Below, piece by piece: positions 12,141 to 25,062 of a DNA stretch of 64,000 nt. Origin of the DNA: Opisthocomus hoazin (lineage: Eukaryota; Chordata; Aves; Opisthocomiformes; Opisthocomidae); NCBI RefSeq assembly GCF_030867145.1, contig NC_134415.1, positions 7,232,417-7,296,416 on the forward strand, read 5' to 3'. The number at the start of each line of letters is the position of its first letter. Within the stretch, counting starts at the first letter, position 1. Position numbers and translations under genes: made by a program. The notes under the pieces are model-generated. The model did no database searches. It had not been told where the DNA came from and saw nothing but the letters and a program-made list of their open reading frames with translations.

Positions 12141-12385
12141 CAAACAAACTGAAGCAGAGGAAGTTCCGTCTGGACATGAGGAAGAACTTCTTCCCTCTGA
12201 GGGTGACGGAGCCCTGGCCCAGGCTGCCCAGGGAGGTTGTGGAGTCTCCTTCTCTGGAGATATTCAAGACCCACCTGGACAAGGTCCTGTGCAGTCTGCT
12301 CTGGGTGACCCTGCTTCGGCAGGGGGGTTGGACTGGGTGACCCGCAGAGGTCCCTTCCAACACCGAACATTCTCTGATTCTGTGA
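12141..12385 (+). mobile_element. CR1 3'-end fragment
   Basis: Begins at AACTGAAGCAGAGGAAGTTC and runs through the CR1 ORF2 end to CCGAACATTCTCTGATTCTG. It is closely similar to the 3' part of the copy at 12917-13916, which lies in the opposite orientation 530 nt away. Confidence 0.93.
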
Positions 12386-12916
12386 AACCATTTAACAAGA
12401 TTTATTTTTCTTTTGATTAACTGTGAATATTACTGATTTCTTAACAAAAATCAGTAAAATCTCACAATTGACAAACATTGTAAACCCTTTTAAAATACTG
12501 CGTTGCCAGAATCGTGCAGCTGCAGCCTTTCCTAAACTATGAAATTATAAAAATACAGACACAAAATGAAACATTAGTTCTCTACAAACAGAAACCCCTA
12601 TTGAAAAATTCCGTTATCTTACCCTGCTTCTCAGTTATGATTTAACAGTAAAATGCTGTAGTTTGATCTCCGATTTCTAACACTTCACAACATGTTCCCA
12701 AGTCTCTTTACCGCTGAAGAATTTTAAATAATGAATCAGGACTAGTCAAAACAAATGAATAAAATACATTAGGAGAGGCAGCCTCTTTGAATTCTGTTTC
12801 TAAAGTTAATTGTTAATTTGCAGCTGTCTGTGATCTGTTTGCTGATCTGTGATGAGCACCATATTTCTTAGTCACTAAAATTAATTACAGTTCAACTATA
12901 GTCTGTAAAGTTCTTT

Positions 12917-13916
12917 CACAGAATCACAGAAAGTTCGGGGTTGGAAGGGACCTCTGTGGGTCATCTAGTCCAACCCGCCTGCCGAAGCAGGGTCACCTAC
13001 AGTAGGTTGCACAGTACCTTGTCCAGGTGGGTCTTGAATATCTCCAGAGAAGGAGACTCCACAACCTCCCTGGGCAGCCTGTGCCAGAGCTCCATCACCC
13101 TCAGAGGGAAGAAGTTCTTCCTCATGTTCAGATGGAACTTCCTCTGCTTCAGTTTGTGCCCATTGCCCCTTGTCCTGTCGCTGGGCACCACTGAAAAGAG
13201 CTTGGCCCCATCCTCCTGACACCCACCCTGAAGATATTTGTAAGTGTATATTAGGTCCCCTCGCAGCCTTCTCTTCTTCAGGCTGAACAAGCCCAGCTCC
13301 CTCAGCCTCTCCTTGTAGAAGAGATGTTCCAGTCCCCTCACCATCCTTGTAGCCCTCCGCTGGACTCTCTCCAGTAGCTCTTCATCTTTCTTGAAGTGGG
13401 GAGCCCAGAACTGGACAGAGTACTCCAGATGAGGCCTCACCAGGGCAGTGTAGAAGGGAAGGAGAACCTCCCTTGTCCTGCTGGCCACACTCCTCCTAAT
13501 GCACCCCAGGATGCCATTGGCCTTCTTGGCAGCCAGGGCACACTGCTGGCTCATGGTTAACCTGTCGTCCACCAGGACACCCAGGTCTCTCTCCGCACAG
13601 CTGCTCTCCAGCAGGTCCACCCCAAGCCTGTACTGATGCATGGGGTTGTTCCTCCCCAGGTGCAGGACCCTGTATTTGCCTTTGTTGAACCTCATCAGGT
13701 TCCTCTCTGCCCAACTTTCCAGCGTGTCCAGGTCACGCTGAATGGCAGCACAGCCTTCCGGTGTATCTACCACACCTCCCAGTTTGGTGTCATCAGCAAA
13801 CTTGCTGAGGGTACATTCTAACTCTTCATCCAGGTCATTGATGAAGAAGTTAAACAAGGCTGGGCCCAGTACTGACCCCTGAGGGACACCACTAGTTACC
13901 AGCCTCCAATGAGACA
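12917..13916 (-). mobile_element. CR1 LINE with an open 306-codon ORF2 C-terminal part
   Basis: The longest CR1 in the window (about 1 kb, 5'-truncated). On the minus strand it encodes, without a stop, the C-terminal part of the CR1 reverse-transcriptase protein: [20 protein letters not shown], the catalytic-site motif FADDTKLGG, then the thumb and C-terminal region ([40 protein letters not shown]). The start of ORF2, including the endonuclease and the first RT motifs, is missing, so it cannot move by itself. The intact frame suggests a fairly young insertion. Its 3' end (AGAATCACAGAA...) is at the low coordinate. Confidence 0.95.
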
Positions 13917-16900
13917 TGACATACTAACAACGTTTTTGTAAGTAAATACTTCCTTACAGTAAAGGGCAAATCAAAGCAAAGGACACTTGCTATTACAACT
14001 GAAGAGCCAAAGCCTTTATCACTGTAGTCACGGAATGCCCTTATGTATTGGTGTCATGCAGTTGCACTCTCGCAATGAGTTCAGTCTCTTCTCAGGTTTT
14101 TGTTTTTTTTTTTAAAGGGAGCATTACTATAACCCTGCACAATTTGGGGGGGGGGGTGAAGATTTTCAATGCTCAGGATTTGCTAAAAGCCTACTGAAGT
14201 TAATTTTTAAGAACAGCCTTTACTTGGAGCCTAGATCTATCATTTTAAGCATCGGCATTGCAGGTCAAGGAGCATTTGGATGTGAAAGATTACAAATCTT
14301 TTCAGATTCACAAACAAACCACACTGACCACACAGGTCAGGGAAGGGAACGAGGCACGCTTCATTTCTAAAACAAGTCACCGCATTTATCCTGATGGTGA
14401 AACGAGTATGTTGAATCACTTCTGTGTTATTACAAGCGAGTTGCTATTCTGCTGCTGCTTTTGGCTTAGTGAGACTTCATACCTTCAAGACGTACATGTG
14501 GAAATTTTCAGGCAAATCCTTTTTTATGACTGTTCTGATTCATACACAAAGAATCTCTTGCACAAAAGCGGGGAAGCTATCTAGCATGTAGGTACTACTA
14601 ATGACACATCATAAGAAAGACATTACTTTCTACAAGTTGAGGCTTAGTCTGCTACGAGCACTTTGTGGTACTACGCACATACTGAAACTAAGCCTTCAGT
14701 TACTTGGCGAATTCGAGCCGGAAAGGGGATCTGTTAGCAAGGCCGTACTCTCTGCATATAAGGTTTGGTGGATAAGGTTGAAGAATTTGTGTTTTATGAC
14801 TAATGTATTTGCAAAACACAAGTTAAAAAATGCTTGATTTCACAAAGAATGACAGTCAACTATCTGTAATGATTTGTTTAAAAGAGAGCCTCATTCACTT
14901 TCCAAGGGATGTCTTCAAGTTTACACTAGGAAGCACAGGCTGACCACTCAGTATCAAATACCAGCTCAGAATGAGCCATTAGAAAAGAAGTGCTCTACAG
15001 GTGACTTCATAAAGCTTAATAAATATTGCATGAATAATGTCAAGAGGATACAACAAAAATAGACTTCAGTCTATGGGTGCACAGAGCACTTCACAAGACA
15101 GCATCAAAGGCAGCTCCTAGATTTCTAAGTGGAGAAGAGGGCCAGTTTTAGCGAATGCTGAGTGCTGCATGTCCGCACCCCTGCCTTGCGACCAGACCTT
15201 CCGGAGCTGCGCCCTGAGCCTGCCCGTGGTCTCCCTGTCCATCTGCCCAAGATACACAGCGCTTCCCCCCACACACACACCGAGCACACTCCCAATTTCA
15301 AGCCTGCCTACGTCTAAGGCCAGCGCATCCTTAATATTCTGCGTCTGGGGGCAAGCCAAGTGGTGCAAGCCGGCAGCTTGCTCCCTGCCCACAGGAGGAA
15401 TTAGGAGAAAGATGAAGCTGAGAATGGAAAGCCCTCAATTTTCCGAATCACGCCTCTTGCATAAGGGTACAAGTGTCATACGACTGCAGTTGGTGTTCCC
15501 AGGCACCAATAGGTGAAAGCCATCAAATCTGCTTGAGCTAAGCAGGAATTAAGTTATAGACCACTGAGGAATTACATGGTAGATTCACTTTTGATGCACT
15601 ATAGTTATAATTAGCCTGGTTTCCTATGGAAACGAGGTTTTATAATCACACCATGTGTCTGTGTATCCGCCATCTCTCTCCATCCCCTCTGCTGAATAAC
15701 TTTTTAATTCCTTGGCTACTTTCAACTGACTTTATAATACACCCCACCGGGATGAGACCACAGCAGCAGAGCTTCTGCATTAACGAGAGGAACCCACACA
15801 GCTCTCTGCCCCTTTGAATGCTGCCCCAGTAACAGGAAAAGCTTCAATTGAGCTGACATCTTATTAGAAGCTAGGGAAAAAAAAAAACCAACACAAAACC
15901 AAAAACAAATTCATTAGAAAGCAGGCTCCATGACATCCCACAGGTTTCCGTGGAAGCCGTAGCTCTAGCTTTCTTTGCTATTGCCCAATTAAAAACTCTA
16001 CCATAATGTACCTTTTGTTTTCCAGTAGCTTCCATTGTTATATCCCGCACAAGAACAGCACAGAGTCACAGCAAATGCAACAGAGCTGACCTGCCTGGGG
16101 CTTGTGCCTGCCCAGCGACTGCTCCAAGAGGAACGGCCAAATTCTTCTGCACCTATCCGCTAACCTTATTTGAGTAGCACAGAGGCAGAGGGGAGTGAGG
16201 TACATGCTTCCTAACATAAAGGTGTGTAACCTTTGAATAAACTACCACATCTTGTAAATTGGACTGAATGATTAAAGCTGATGAGAGCCAGATGTATCCC
16301 CCACCTGGTGCCCTTAAAGCAAGGCGGTGCTGCACCTCGGCCTTGCAGAGCTACAGAACACAAACGAGGGAACTACCAAATAAATACGCAGCCGGCCACT
16401 ACCATCAGGCTTGCAGAGGCATGAGTGGGAGATATAATACTGGAGCCAAAGATAAGGTTTTTTATGTTAATTTAGCTGAAATAGTAACTCAGATATGTCC
16501 ATCACACAGCATAAAACATAGAAAAGCAAGTCACAAATAAAATTCCAGGGGTGTACACTCAGTTGTATTTGTGCATCCTACCACACAATAAATACAGTAA
16601 GTTCAGTGTAGCTTACCTCTCTTTTGCGGAGGTGTATGTATCCTTACTTTCACAGAGAGATAAAGTGGGGTAAAGTGTGACCAAATGGAACTGGAAGCAG
16701 CTGACACACTGCAAGTTTTATTACAGTTTACCTCTGAGTAATTATGTGCCCACACCCTTATACTGCCATGCTGTACTTCTCCTATCACAGCATGATTTGA
16801 AGATCTAATGTGCAGAACATAACAACCCTTTTAAGTTCAAGGGCTTCCTGTCCAACGAAAGGCAGGAGAAATGCTCACTAAGCCATTCTGAAACTTGTAG

Positions 16901-19187
16901 CTTGTAAAATCAGCCATAGTACAAGCATTCCCAAAGTCAGATCTCTGCTTCACCGATGTTTTTCTGAGGTTGAATTCAGCCCAGTGGCTTTGTATAACAA
17001 TTACCACTATTTTAATGCACAGAACACCCGGGAACCCTGGGCTGTTTGGCAGAATAAGATAATTCAAACTATTAACCTATTGTGAGACTTGACATGGCAT
17101 AGTTAGAAGAGATCTCATTACAGTTTTCAAAGATGATTTTAACAGCAATGATGCTCCAAACAATATCCAAAGTACATTTTTAATTGTATATTTACTACTA
17201 CTAAGGATAAATGAGAAAGAAAAGGAAGAGATGGCAACACAGCTCTGTATTTTCAGGGGTGTGGAAGCTAATAACGGAACCATTAGTACCAAAGTAGGCT
17301 ATGCTGACAAAGCGAGAGAATGAGATCCTCGACCCACACGACAGAAACAACCTGATACTATAAGCTTATCGGCGCTGCTGTCAGCACATCTCTGCTGAGC
17401 CAGTGCGAAAAAGCTAAAAACAGAATCTAAAAACTGGATGAGTTTTGCCATTTCATTCAAACCAAATTGTCTCAGAGAGACTTTCTGACTTTGATAGAAG
17501 TGTGATGAAGATTATCCTGAGCAAAGGAAAATTTTAAAAGCTAGCGCTCTGATTTGTTTCGACTTTGCCATTTCAAGCAATGTTAGAGACTGCTTTAGCT
17601 GAATACAAAACTATCGTGTCAATTGCATAACACAAACATCACCCTAAACATTACTGAATATAAATATAAACAAAATTCCCCAAAGAAAACCTTCAGTTAC
17701 AAAGCAGGTTCAAGTTTCTAAGCGGCCAGAATATACGCCCTGCACAAAGTTTACAAAGCCCAACCACTTGCAAGCAAGAAAACAAATACAGAAGGACATC
17801 ATTACTCTCAAGCAGCCAGAACAATAAATGCATTATTCTTATCAAGGATAAACAATTCCCATAGCAATACACAAGCTCAAGCACACAAGCCCTGCATATA
17901 ACCAGATGATTCATCAGAAAGCCAGTCTGTAGAAAAAGCAAGTCCATCTAGATAGGCAAAGATGCAGCCCGAGAGAGCTGAGTAGATAAGTTAGGTTTTC
18001 CCCCCTTCCCTTTAAATAATGTCTTTTTTTCACCCTAGCTCTGACCTACAATCTTTGTATCCAGTGTTCTTTCGTGCAGCTCTGCGTGCCTTCTTCCCTA
18101 CTATTAGTTCAGAAGTTTCTCACAAGGAAATACATATTCTTTCATATACACACTTACATCAACTGGAAAAAAGTTAACCTTTACTTTTTTTTTCTTTTTA
18201 ATCACACATATCACTTTGACAGCCAATCCTACAACGTCAGACTCTTGCTGGTTTGCATAGGAAATAGACCCTATCAATCAGAAGAAAGCATAGTTATCTT
18301 GGTTCATTAACTCCGTGAGCCACTCTTACAGGAACTCGCTGCAACCTGTGCCACGAAATACAGTACACCAATTCATTTTTAAAAATACAAGATTTGCTGC
18401 TCACTGGGATTGCAGAGGGACTCGTGAACGCTCTGCTCTTGAAAATCAGGCCAGTACCTGACCGTGTAGGGCGAATGGACCTATTTAGAAATGTTACCCA
18501 ACGAAAAAAAAGAATTCTACAGAACTTTGTCAAGAATTTAGTTGAGTCACTGTGAGAACCAAAGGGATGGATATTGTTTCCAATGGAAGCTATATTAAGC
18601 TACAATCAGAGAAGAACACACCAACGAATAGACGCGGTGATCCAGCAAGCCGTACTTCTAAGCTTTCCTCGCACAGCAGGAAAACACGCAAAAATAGAGG
18701 AGAAGTTTCAAGTTTTCAAGGAAAATAATGTTAAAGCCTGGCAAACTAATTCTAGTTATTCAAACAATTTATTCGCAGTGTTTAAATTCCAGCAGAAAGG
18801 CAGCCGCACGTCATGTGACTCCCCAGCGACATTCAGCAAGGCATATTAATTATGGGGTATTCGGATTTTTCCCTTTACTTGCCCTTCTCAGCAGATGAGA
18901 CTAGAACAGAGCTGGGGGGGAGGGGGGGAAAAGTCTCTAAAGCAGATTTTTTGAGCAGCCGTCCCCAGGGTCTCTCGACATTTGTAGAGGCCACCACCAC
19001 CCCCCCCCCCACCCCACCAAGCAACCCCACCCGGCAGCTTCAGCAGGGCCCCGAGCTGCAGCCCCCGACCCGCCGTTCTCCCCCCGTTAACCTCTAGACC
19101 CCAAATCCTCACGCAAACCCCCGACAGGGCTACTTCCCACCCCCCACATCCCCCCCCCCCAGCCCCCGCCGCCGGGCCGGGTCTCAC

Positions 19188-19340
19188 CAGGTGCAGGGCC
19201 ATGGGCAGCGTCAGCAGGAAGAGCCACAGATAGAGGTGGCAGCTGTTGGCGAAGGGGCCCTGCTGCGGGTCGTGGTACCAGCCCCCGGTCAGCGCCGCCC
19301 ACACGCCCTGCCCCACCAGCCGCGCCGCCGGGGACACCAT
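19188..19340 (-). CDS. PCNX2: PCNX2 coding exon 1 (start codon; residues 1-51)
   Basis: The exon encodes MVSPAARLVGQGVWAALTGG and continues WYHDPQQGPF to a hydrophobic HLYLWLFLLTLPMALHL end, which begins the first membrane segment. The pecanex N-terminal signature (QGVWAALTGGWYHDP) makes the identification strong. The start at 19340 has a strong Kozak context (GCGGCCATGG) and matches the family's usual N-terminus. The exon is 153 nt and ends in phase 0 at the donor GTGAGA (19182-19187). The frame stays open upstream through a GGC repeat, so a longer N-terminus is formally possible, but the family start is preferred. The exon lies inside a CpG island. Confidence 0.95.
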
Positions 19341-19373
19341 GGCCGCCGCCACCGCCGCCGCCGCCACCCCCCC

Positions 19374-19409
<36 letters not shown>
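19374..19409 (-). repeat. (CCG)12 / (GGC)12 trinucleotide repeat in the PCNX2 leader
   Basis: Twelve uninterrupted CCG units on the plus strand, read as CGG/GGC in the PCNX2 sense direction, lie about 34-69 nt upstream of its ATG. An imperfect GCC-rich stretch (19341-19367) fills most of the gap. In the PCNX2 frame the perfect run reads as arginine codons with no stop. Confidence 0.9.
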
Positions 19410-19411
<2 letters not shown>

Positions 19412-20358
19412 CCTCAGCCGCCCGCCGCCGCCATGCCGGCCGCCCGCGGATTCTCCCATGGTGCCCCGCGACGCCGAGCATCCCGCCTACCCCCCCCCGC
19501 CCTCCCGCACAGCGTCCCGCTCGTCCCCCCGGTGCGGAGGCCGCGGGGCGGAGCGGGGTCCGCCGCCGTTCGCAGGTGCCAGGAGCGGGCGGGGAAGGTT
19601 CAGCCGCCGGCGTCAGCAGCTCGGCGGCCACAGCCCCGCCGCCGCCCCGCTGTCGGTGCCGGTTCTCCGTCCCGCCCGGTAACGCCGCCGGTTTCCGAGC
19701 TTTCAGCTCTGCCCAGCTTCGGCGTCGACCTCTGCGCGTTGTTGTGAGCTGCGTTGTGGGCAGGCAGGGGGGGAAATCCCGTGAAAAAAACATTTTGTTT
19801 TTCTTTTTCACGAATGAGTTTGGGGTAAAACACGGCCTGCCTCGCGCTACCGAATTCCGCGGACCCCACGTTAGCGGAGGGAGGTGGGGGCGGAGGCATA
19901 GGTGTGCGGAGCCGAAAGGGAGCCGAGTGGATTCAGCAAGGGAGGCCAAAGGCAGCGAAGGACGGGGCGTCAGGATACGGGGGACATCCCTGTGGGACAC
20001 CCCTGAAGGGAAGGGTGTCAAGCTGGGCCGTGAACACCAGAGCTGATGGTACGCAGCGCTCCCTCCTTCCAACCCACTGCCACCAGAAAACAGCTGACAG
20101 CGTCAATTGCACGTCTCTTAACAACCCCTTCTTGGGCATCTTCCACACGTATGGACTTCTACTGCAGTCGGTTTTGTGAAAAATACGTGTACGAAAGGGA
20201 GGCAGCCAAGCAGCTTGGACTTTACTTCACCAGATTTACCCTGTTTTCACCGTTCCTGACTCTGGCACAGTTTCACGGACTGAACACGCCGTTCTGGTGC
20301 GCTTTGTATGGATTTTTTAGACAAGAGACCAAAGATGCTATTCAGCAACTGCATTTGA

Positions 20359-20630
20359 ATCACAGAATCATAGAATCATTAAGGTTGGAAAAGATCTCTT
20401 AAGATCATCAGGTCCAGCCATCCACCCAACACCACCATGCCTGCTAAACCATGTCCCAGGGTGCCACATCCACACATTTTTTGAACACCTCCCGGGATGG
20501 GGACTCCACCACTGCCCTAGGCAGCCTGGTCCAATGCCTGACCACCCTTTCAGTAAAGACATTTTTCCTAATATCCAATCTAAACCTCCCCTGACGCAAC
20601 TTGAGGCCGTTTCCTCTCGTCCTGTCGTGA
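20359..20630 (-). mobile_element. CR1 3'-end fragment (second 3'-end type)
   Basis: Reverse-oriented CR1 with the tail CACAGAATCATAGAATCATT and the marker block CATGCCTGCTAAACCATGTC, CACATCCACACATTTTTTG and CAGCCTGGTCCAATGCCTGA. It encodes the broken end of ORF2 ([20 protein letters not shown]). Its 3' end differs from the majority type and matches the copies at 57661 and 59337. Confidence 0.92.
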
Positions 20631-22385
20631 GCTAATGAACCACATCTCAGCTCACCTCCTGATGTCGCAGGCGATGCGGCCACGCTGGATGCTTGTGTTG
20701 GTGCGACGGGAGGGACGATGCAGCCGCGTGGACAACCGGCTGGGAGCAGGGGAGGAATGGCACCGTTCCCTTCAGCGAGCGGGGCCGGCACCCTCAGACG
20801 TCTGCGGATCTGTCGCCAAGGTGCTCGAGTGCTTGCATGGTGTGTCCTGGGTACGCGGCGGTGGCTCTTGGTCTGAAGGAGGCACAGTCCCAGCAGCGCC
20901 TCATGTGCTACTCCCGTGTACGCGTCTTACCTAAACCTCTCCCTTGTCGAGCAGAAATTTTTCATTTTACCCTTTGCAGATTCTTTTCAAAGATGACAAA
21001 GTTTGTTAACACAAATGTAACGATCGAATCAAGTGCCGTAGCCAGCTATGAATAATACTTTTGATGTGTGATAATTAAAAACGTTAATTTTTCAGAAACT
21101 ACTGAAGTTGTTTTCCACACACATACTGGCAAATAAGAACATTGATACACACAGATCCAAAAAGAGAGGTGGATGAGCAACGGTGGATATGAAAAGCTTC
21201 TTCAGAACCTCCTCTCTCCTGTTTTTGAGGCCTCTGACTCACGTAGGTTATTATTTGGAGGCCCCAGGAGGTGAAGGCTTCACTGGAGTTGATATAACGT
21301 CGGGTCTTACTTGGGCGACTTGTCTGCCCACCACTCAAATCTTTCAGCTCTTCCTCATCTTTGGAAAATTTTGACACTGAACATTTTTTGGTACATATGG
21401 TACTTGCAAGAAAAAAAGGGCATCTGTAATTTCCTGCTCAGGAACAGCAACTACGTACCAAGATCCTAGAGCACTAGGTGCTGCAGAAACACTGACCAAA
21501 GAATAACCCGAGTGTAGCAATTGCTAGTGGATCATGGTACTTCAGAGAGCAAATTTTGGAATAGTATCTCCAAATAAATATTTAAGCTTTTCACCGTACT
21601 GCAACCAATACCTTGTCTGACCCAAAACATTCCACACTTAATTAGTTCCTGCAGATTCCTTCAGATAACAGATAAAAGTTCAAGGTGGAATTTGTGTGGC
21701 AGAATGCTTGTGTTACAACATACCTTATGGCTTTTATAATAAGGCAAATATGCAGATAAGGAAAAGGCTTGTAATTATCTCTCCGAATAGCTACAAGGCA
21801 TTCTCTTATATTAAAGGAAATGGGAAAAGACTCGACAGGCACGCTGGTTCTGCATTCTTCCTTTTTGGTTAACACGGTTCAGTAAGTCACTTCCTGAGTA
21901 ATTTTGTTTCTGCCTGGTGTGTACAACTATAGACACAGTTTAGACTGTGAGATAAGGAAGAATTGATGATTTTTGGATACAGCAATTTTAATTTTTTTGA
22001 ATTATTGCCTTTATGTTGGAACCTTAGTCCTGTGATATCCAGTTGCAAGTTTTGTGTTGATGTAGGGGCGTGCAGTGCTCTGGATGTGGGTTTTTGCATG
22101 AGAAGTTGAGAGGCATCCGTCCCGCCAGGTTATTTGACTTGCCAGTACGGTCTGCCACCTTCCCCAAGCCTTTTCTATCCACCTCAGGGCTTCTGCTGGC
22201 AGCGGCCACGTCCAGAACCGCAGGTGCCACAGCACAAAGCCATCGGCTCCAAGGATGAACACCCATCTCCTTCCACCTCGAACCGTGCTTCCCACAGGGC
22301 TGAGCAGAGGGTGGGTCCCCAGCCCACACGCTTCCCTTCGACTTCTAAGGAAGTGGCTGCTGTAGCTTAGAAAGTGACACAATTT

Positions 22386-22630
22386 GGGCACAAACTGAAG
22401 CAGAGGAAGTTCCAAATGAACACAAAGAAGAACTTCGTCACTCTGAGGGTGATGGAGCACTGGACCAGGCTGCCCAGAGGGGCTGTAGAGTCTCCTTCTC
22501 TGGAGATATTCAAGACCCGCCTGGATGCGGTCCTGTGCAGCCTGCTCTGGGTGACCCTGCTTCGGCAGGGGGTTGGGCTGGGTGACCCACAGAGGTCCCT
22601 TCCAACCCCAAACATTCTGTGATTCGGTGA
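22386..22630 (+). mobile_element. CR1 3'-end fragment
   Basis: Runs from GGCACAAACTGAAGCAGAGG through the ORF2 end ([20 protein letters not shown]) to CCAAACATTCTGTGATTCGG. It lies just upstream of the MAP3K21 CpG island. Same type as the copies at 2251 and 12141. Confidence 0.93.
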
Positions 22631-23391
22631 TTTTTCCACTTAAAACCAGGAAAATCTTCCCCCAGAAACAGCGTGCGCATGGCCTTCGCCATTCCCAGGC
22701 AACCCGCTGAGGGAAGGATTGCATGCCTACGGTCTGCCCCTCAGCCCTCGTGCGGACGGGGCAGCGAGCATAGGAGAGCACCGGTGACCGCTGGAAGAGG
22801 AAACACGAACCGAGGAAGCTCTGTTTCTTCAGAAAACCGCTCCGCTTTTATTCCGGTAAAGGCCCAAGGCCGCACAGCGGGACGCTGCCGGCGGAGGCAC
22901 GAACCCCCGACCTGCCGCGCCGCCCCCGAGGGACGAAGGAGGCCGGGGCGGGCGCCTCAGCCGCCGCAGCCCTCCCCGGCTGCCTCTCCCGGGGCCAGAG
23001 CGGGCGGCGGGGAGGGACCCGTTACACACCGAGCCCTCCCCGGGCCCGGCCGCTGCGAGCCCCTCAGCCGCGCGCGGGCCCCTCAGCCGCGCGCAGGCCC
23101 CGCCCCCCGCGGCAGCCGGAGCCTGCCAGTCTGCGCGCGTGGGAGCGAGGGCGCGTAGGCAGGTAGGCGCCCGCTCCCGCCATCCCCCGCCACCGGCGCT
23201 CGGCCCCACGTGACGGCCGGCGGCCAATCCCCGGGGGCAAAGGCGCGGTGGGCGGGAAAGGCACCGCCGCTCCCCTCCCCGCCTGTCCCCCAGCGCGCTT
23301 GCGCTCTACCTGCCGGAGCCCGGCGGAGGCGACCGGGCCCCGCCCCTCCCGCTGGCCCCGCCCCTTCCCGCTCGGCGGCGGCGGCAGGTGA

Positions 23392-24459
<1,068 letters not shown>

Positions 24460-24916
24460 TGAGGGGGAGAAGAGGCTTTCCCTGCAAGCACACACAGAGC
24501 AAAGTCCTCTTCTCCTGGACAGGAGCTCACTCAAAAGCGAGGCGGGATAAAATCCCACGCACAACCGCAGCTGCGAATCCACACGTTGCGTGGTCCTAAC
24601 ATTTTAATAGTTACAGTGAGCCAAGCGCCTGGTAAAGGAAAGGTTTAACGAGGGCATCGCTTCTTCATCACTGCCGAGCGATCGTGTGTGTTCCTGGTTT
24701 TCACTGTATGCGTTTTAGCGTTGCTAAAATCCACCCGCTTAGCGAGCGTGGAGACAGAAAAGACAGTAGCTAAAAGCAGTAGAAGCTCCGGTGCCGTTGC
24801 CAGATTTGCTTTCAGCAGTTGGCGTGGACAAAAGCGCCTGAAGGAGTGCGGGAGCTGCTCAGTTCGTGATGAGTGGATCCCTGGTCCATCTCCCGACACA
24901 AGAGCGTCTAAGGTTT

Positions 24917-25062
24917 TGTGGAGTCTCCTTCTCTGGAGATATTCAAGACCTGCCTGGACAAGGTCCTGTGCAGCCTGCTGTAGGTGACCCTGCTTCGGCA
25001 GGGGGGTTGGACTAGATGACCCACAGAGGTCCCTTCCAACCCCTGCCATTCTGTGATTCTGT
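24917..25062 (+). mobile_element. CR1 3'-end fragment
   Basis: A 146-nt tail running from TGTGGAGTCTCCTTCTCTGG to CCATTCTGTGATTCTG, in early MAP3K21 intron 1. Majority 3'-end type. Confidence 0.92.

Larger units (their letters stand above)
11953..19187 (-). other. PCNX2: PCNX2 intron 1
   Basis: A 7.2-kb phase-0 intron. It holds two CR1 fragments in opposite orientation (12141-12385 plus, 12917-13916 minus), a G-run at 14147-14155, and otherwise unremarkable AT-rich sequence from 13.9 to 18.9 kb. Its exon 1 end lies in the CpG island and has long C-tracts (about 19000-19020 and 19141-19160). Confidence 0.85.
4587..19340 (-). other. PCNX2: PCNX2 gene, 5' part (coding exons 1-5), runs off the left edge
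   Basis: Five minus-strand exons with GT-AG borders and agreeing phases (153, 206, 118, 37 and 1278 nt; about 597 codons) form the N-terminal part of a pecanex-like protein. The start (GVWAALTGGWYHDP, then a hydrophobic HLYLWLFLL segment) and the later block SKSDLEAKEGQVPNESNFLEF are characteristic of the pecanex family. The exon 4-5 join (ETIEDLR / VTVLED, then APPVSSTSP) fits PCNX2 better than PCNX1 or PCNX3. Pecanex proteins are large multi-pass membrane proteins of poorly known function; Drosophila pecanex acts in Notch signalling and ER function. The remaining transmembrane domains and the pecanex C-terminal domain lie beyond the left edge. The divergent MAP3K21 neighbour supports orthology, since the same order is known in human. 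Confidence 0.93.
19030..19760 (-). promoter_or_regulatory. PCNX2: CpG island and probable PCNX2 promoter/5' leader
   Basis: Dense CpG and GC sequence surrounds PCNX2 exon 1 and extends about 400 nt upstream of its start, then drops toward 19.8 kb. No TATA box is evident, as is usual for CpG-island promoters. The leader contains a GGC trinucleotide run. The transcription start cannot be placed from sequence. Confidence 0.7.
19761..22854. other. Intergenic region between divergent PCNX2 and MAP3K21
   Basis: About 3.1 kb between the two CpG islands. It holds a minus-oriented CR1 (20359-20630), a plus-oriented CR1 (22386-22630), and a stretch at 20046-20402 that is open on the plus strand but matches nothing I recognise. 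The remainder (20.65-22.38 kb) shows no gene, RNA or repeat that I can name. Confidence 0.75.

Noticed and set aside
18888..20072. 394-codon minus-strand frame spanning PCNX2 exon 1
   Set aside because: It reads through the splice donor on one side and the leader on the other. Only 19188-19340 is conserved pecanex sequence.
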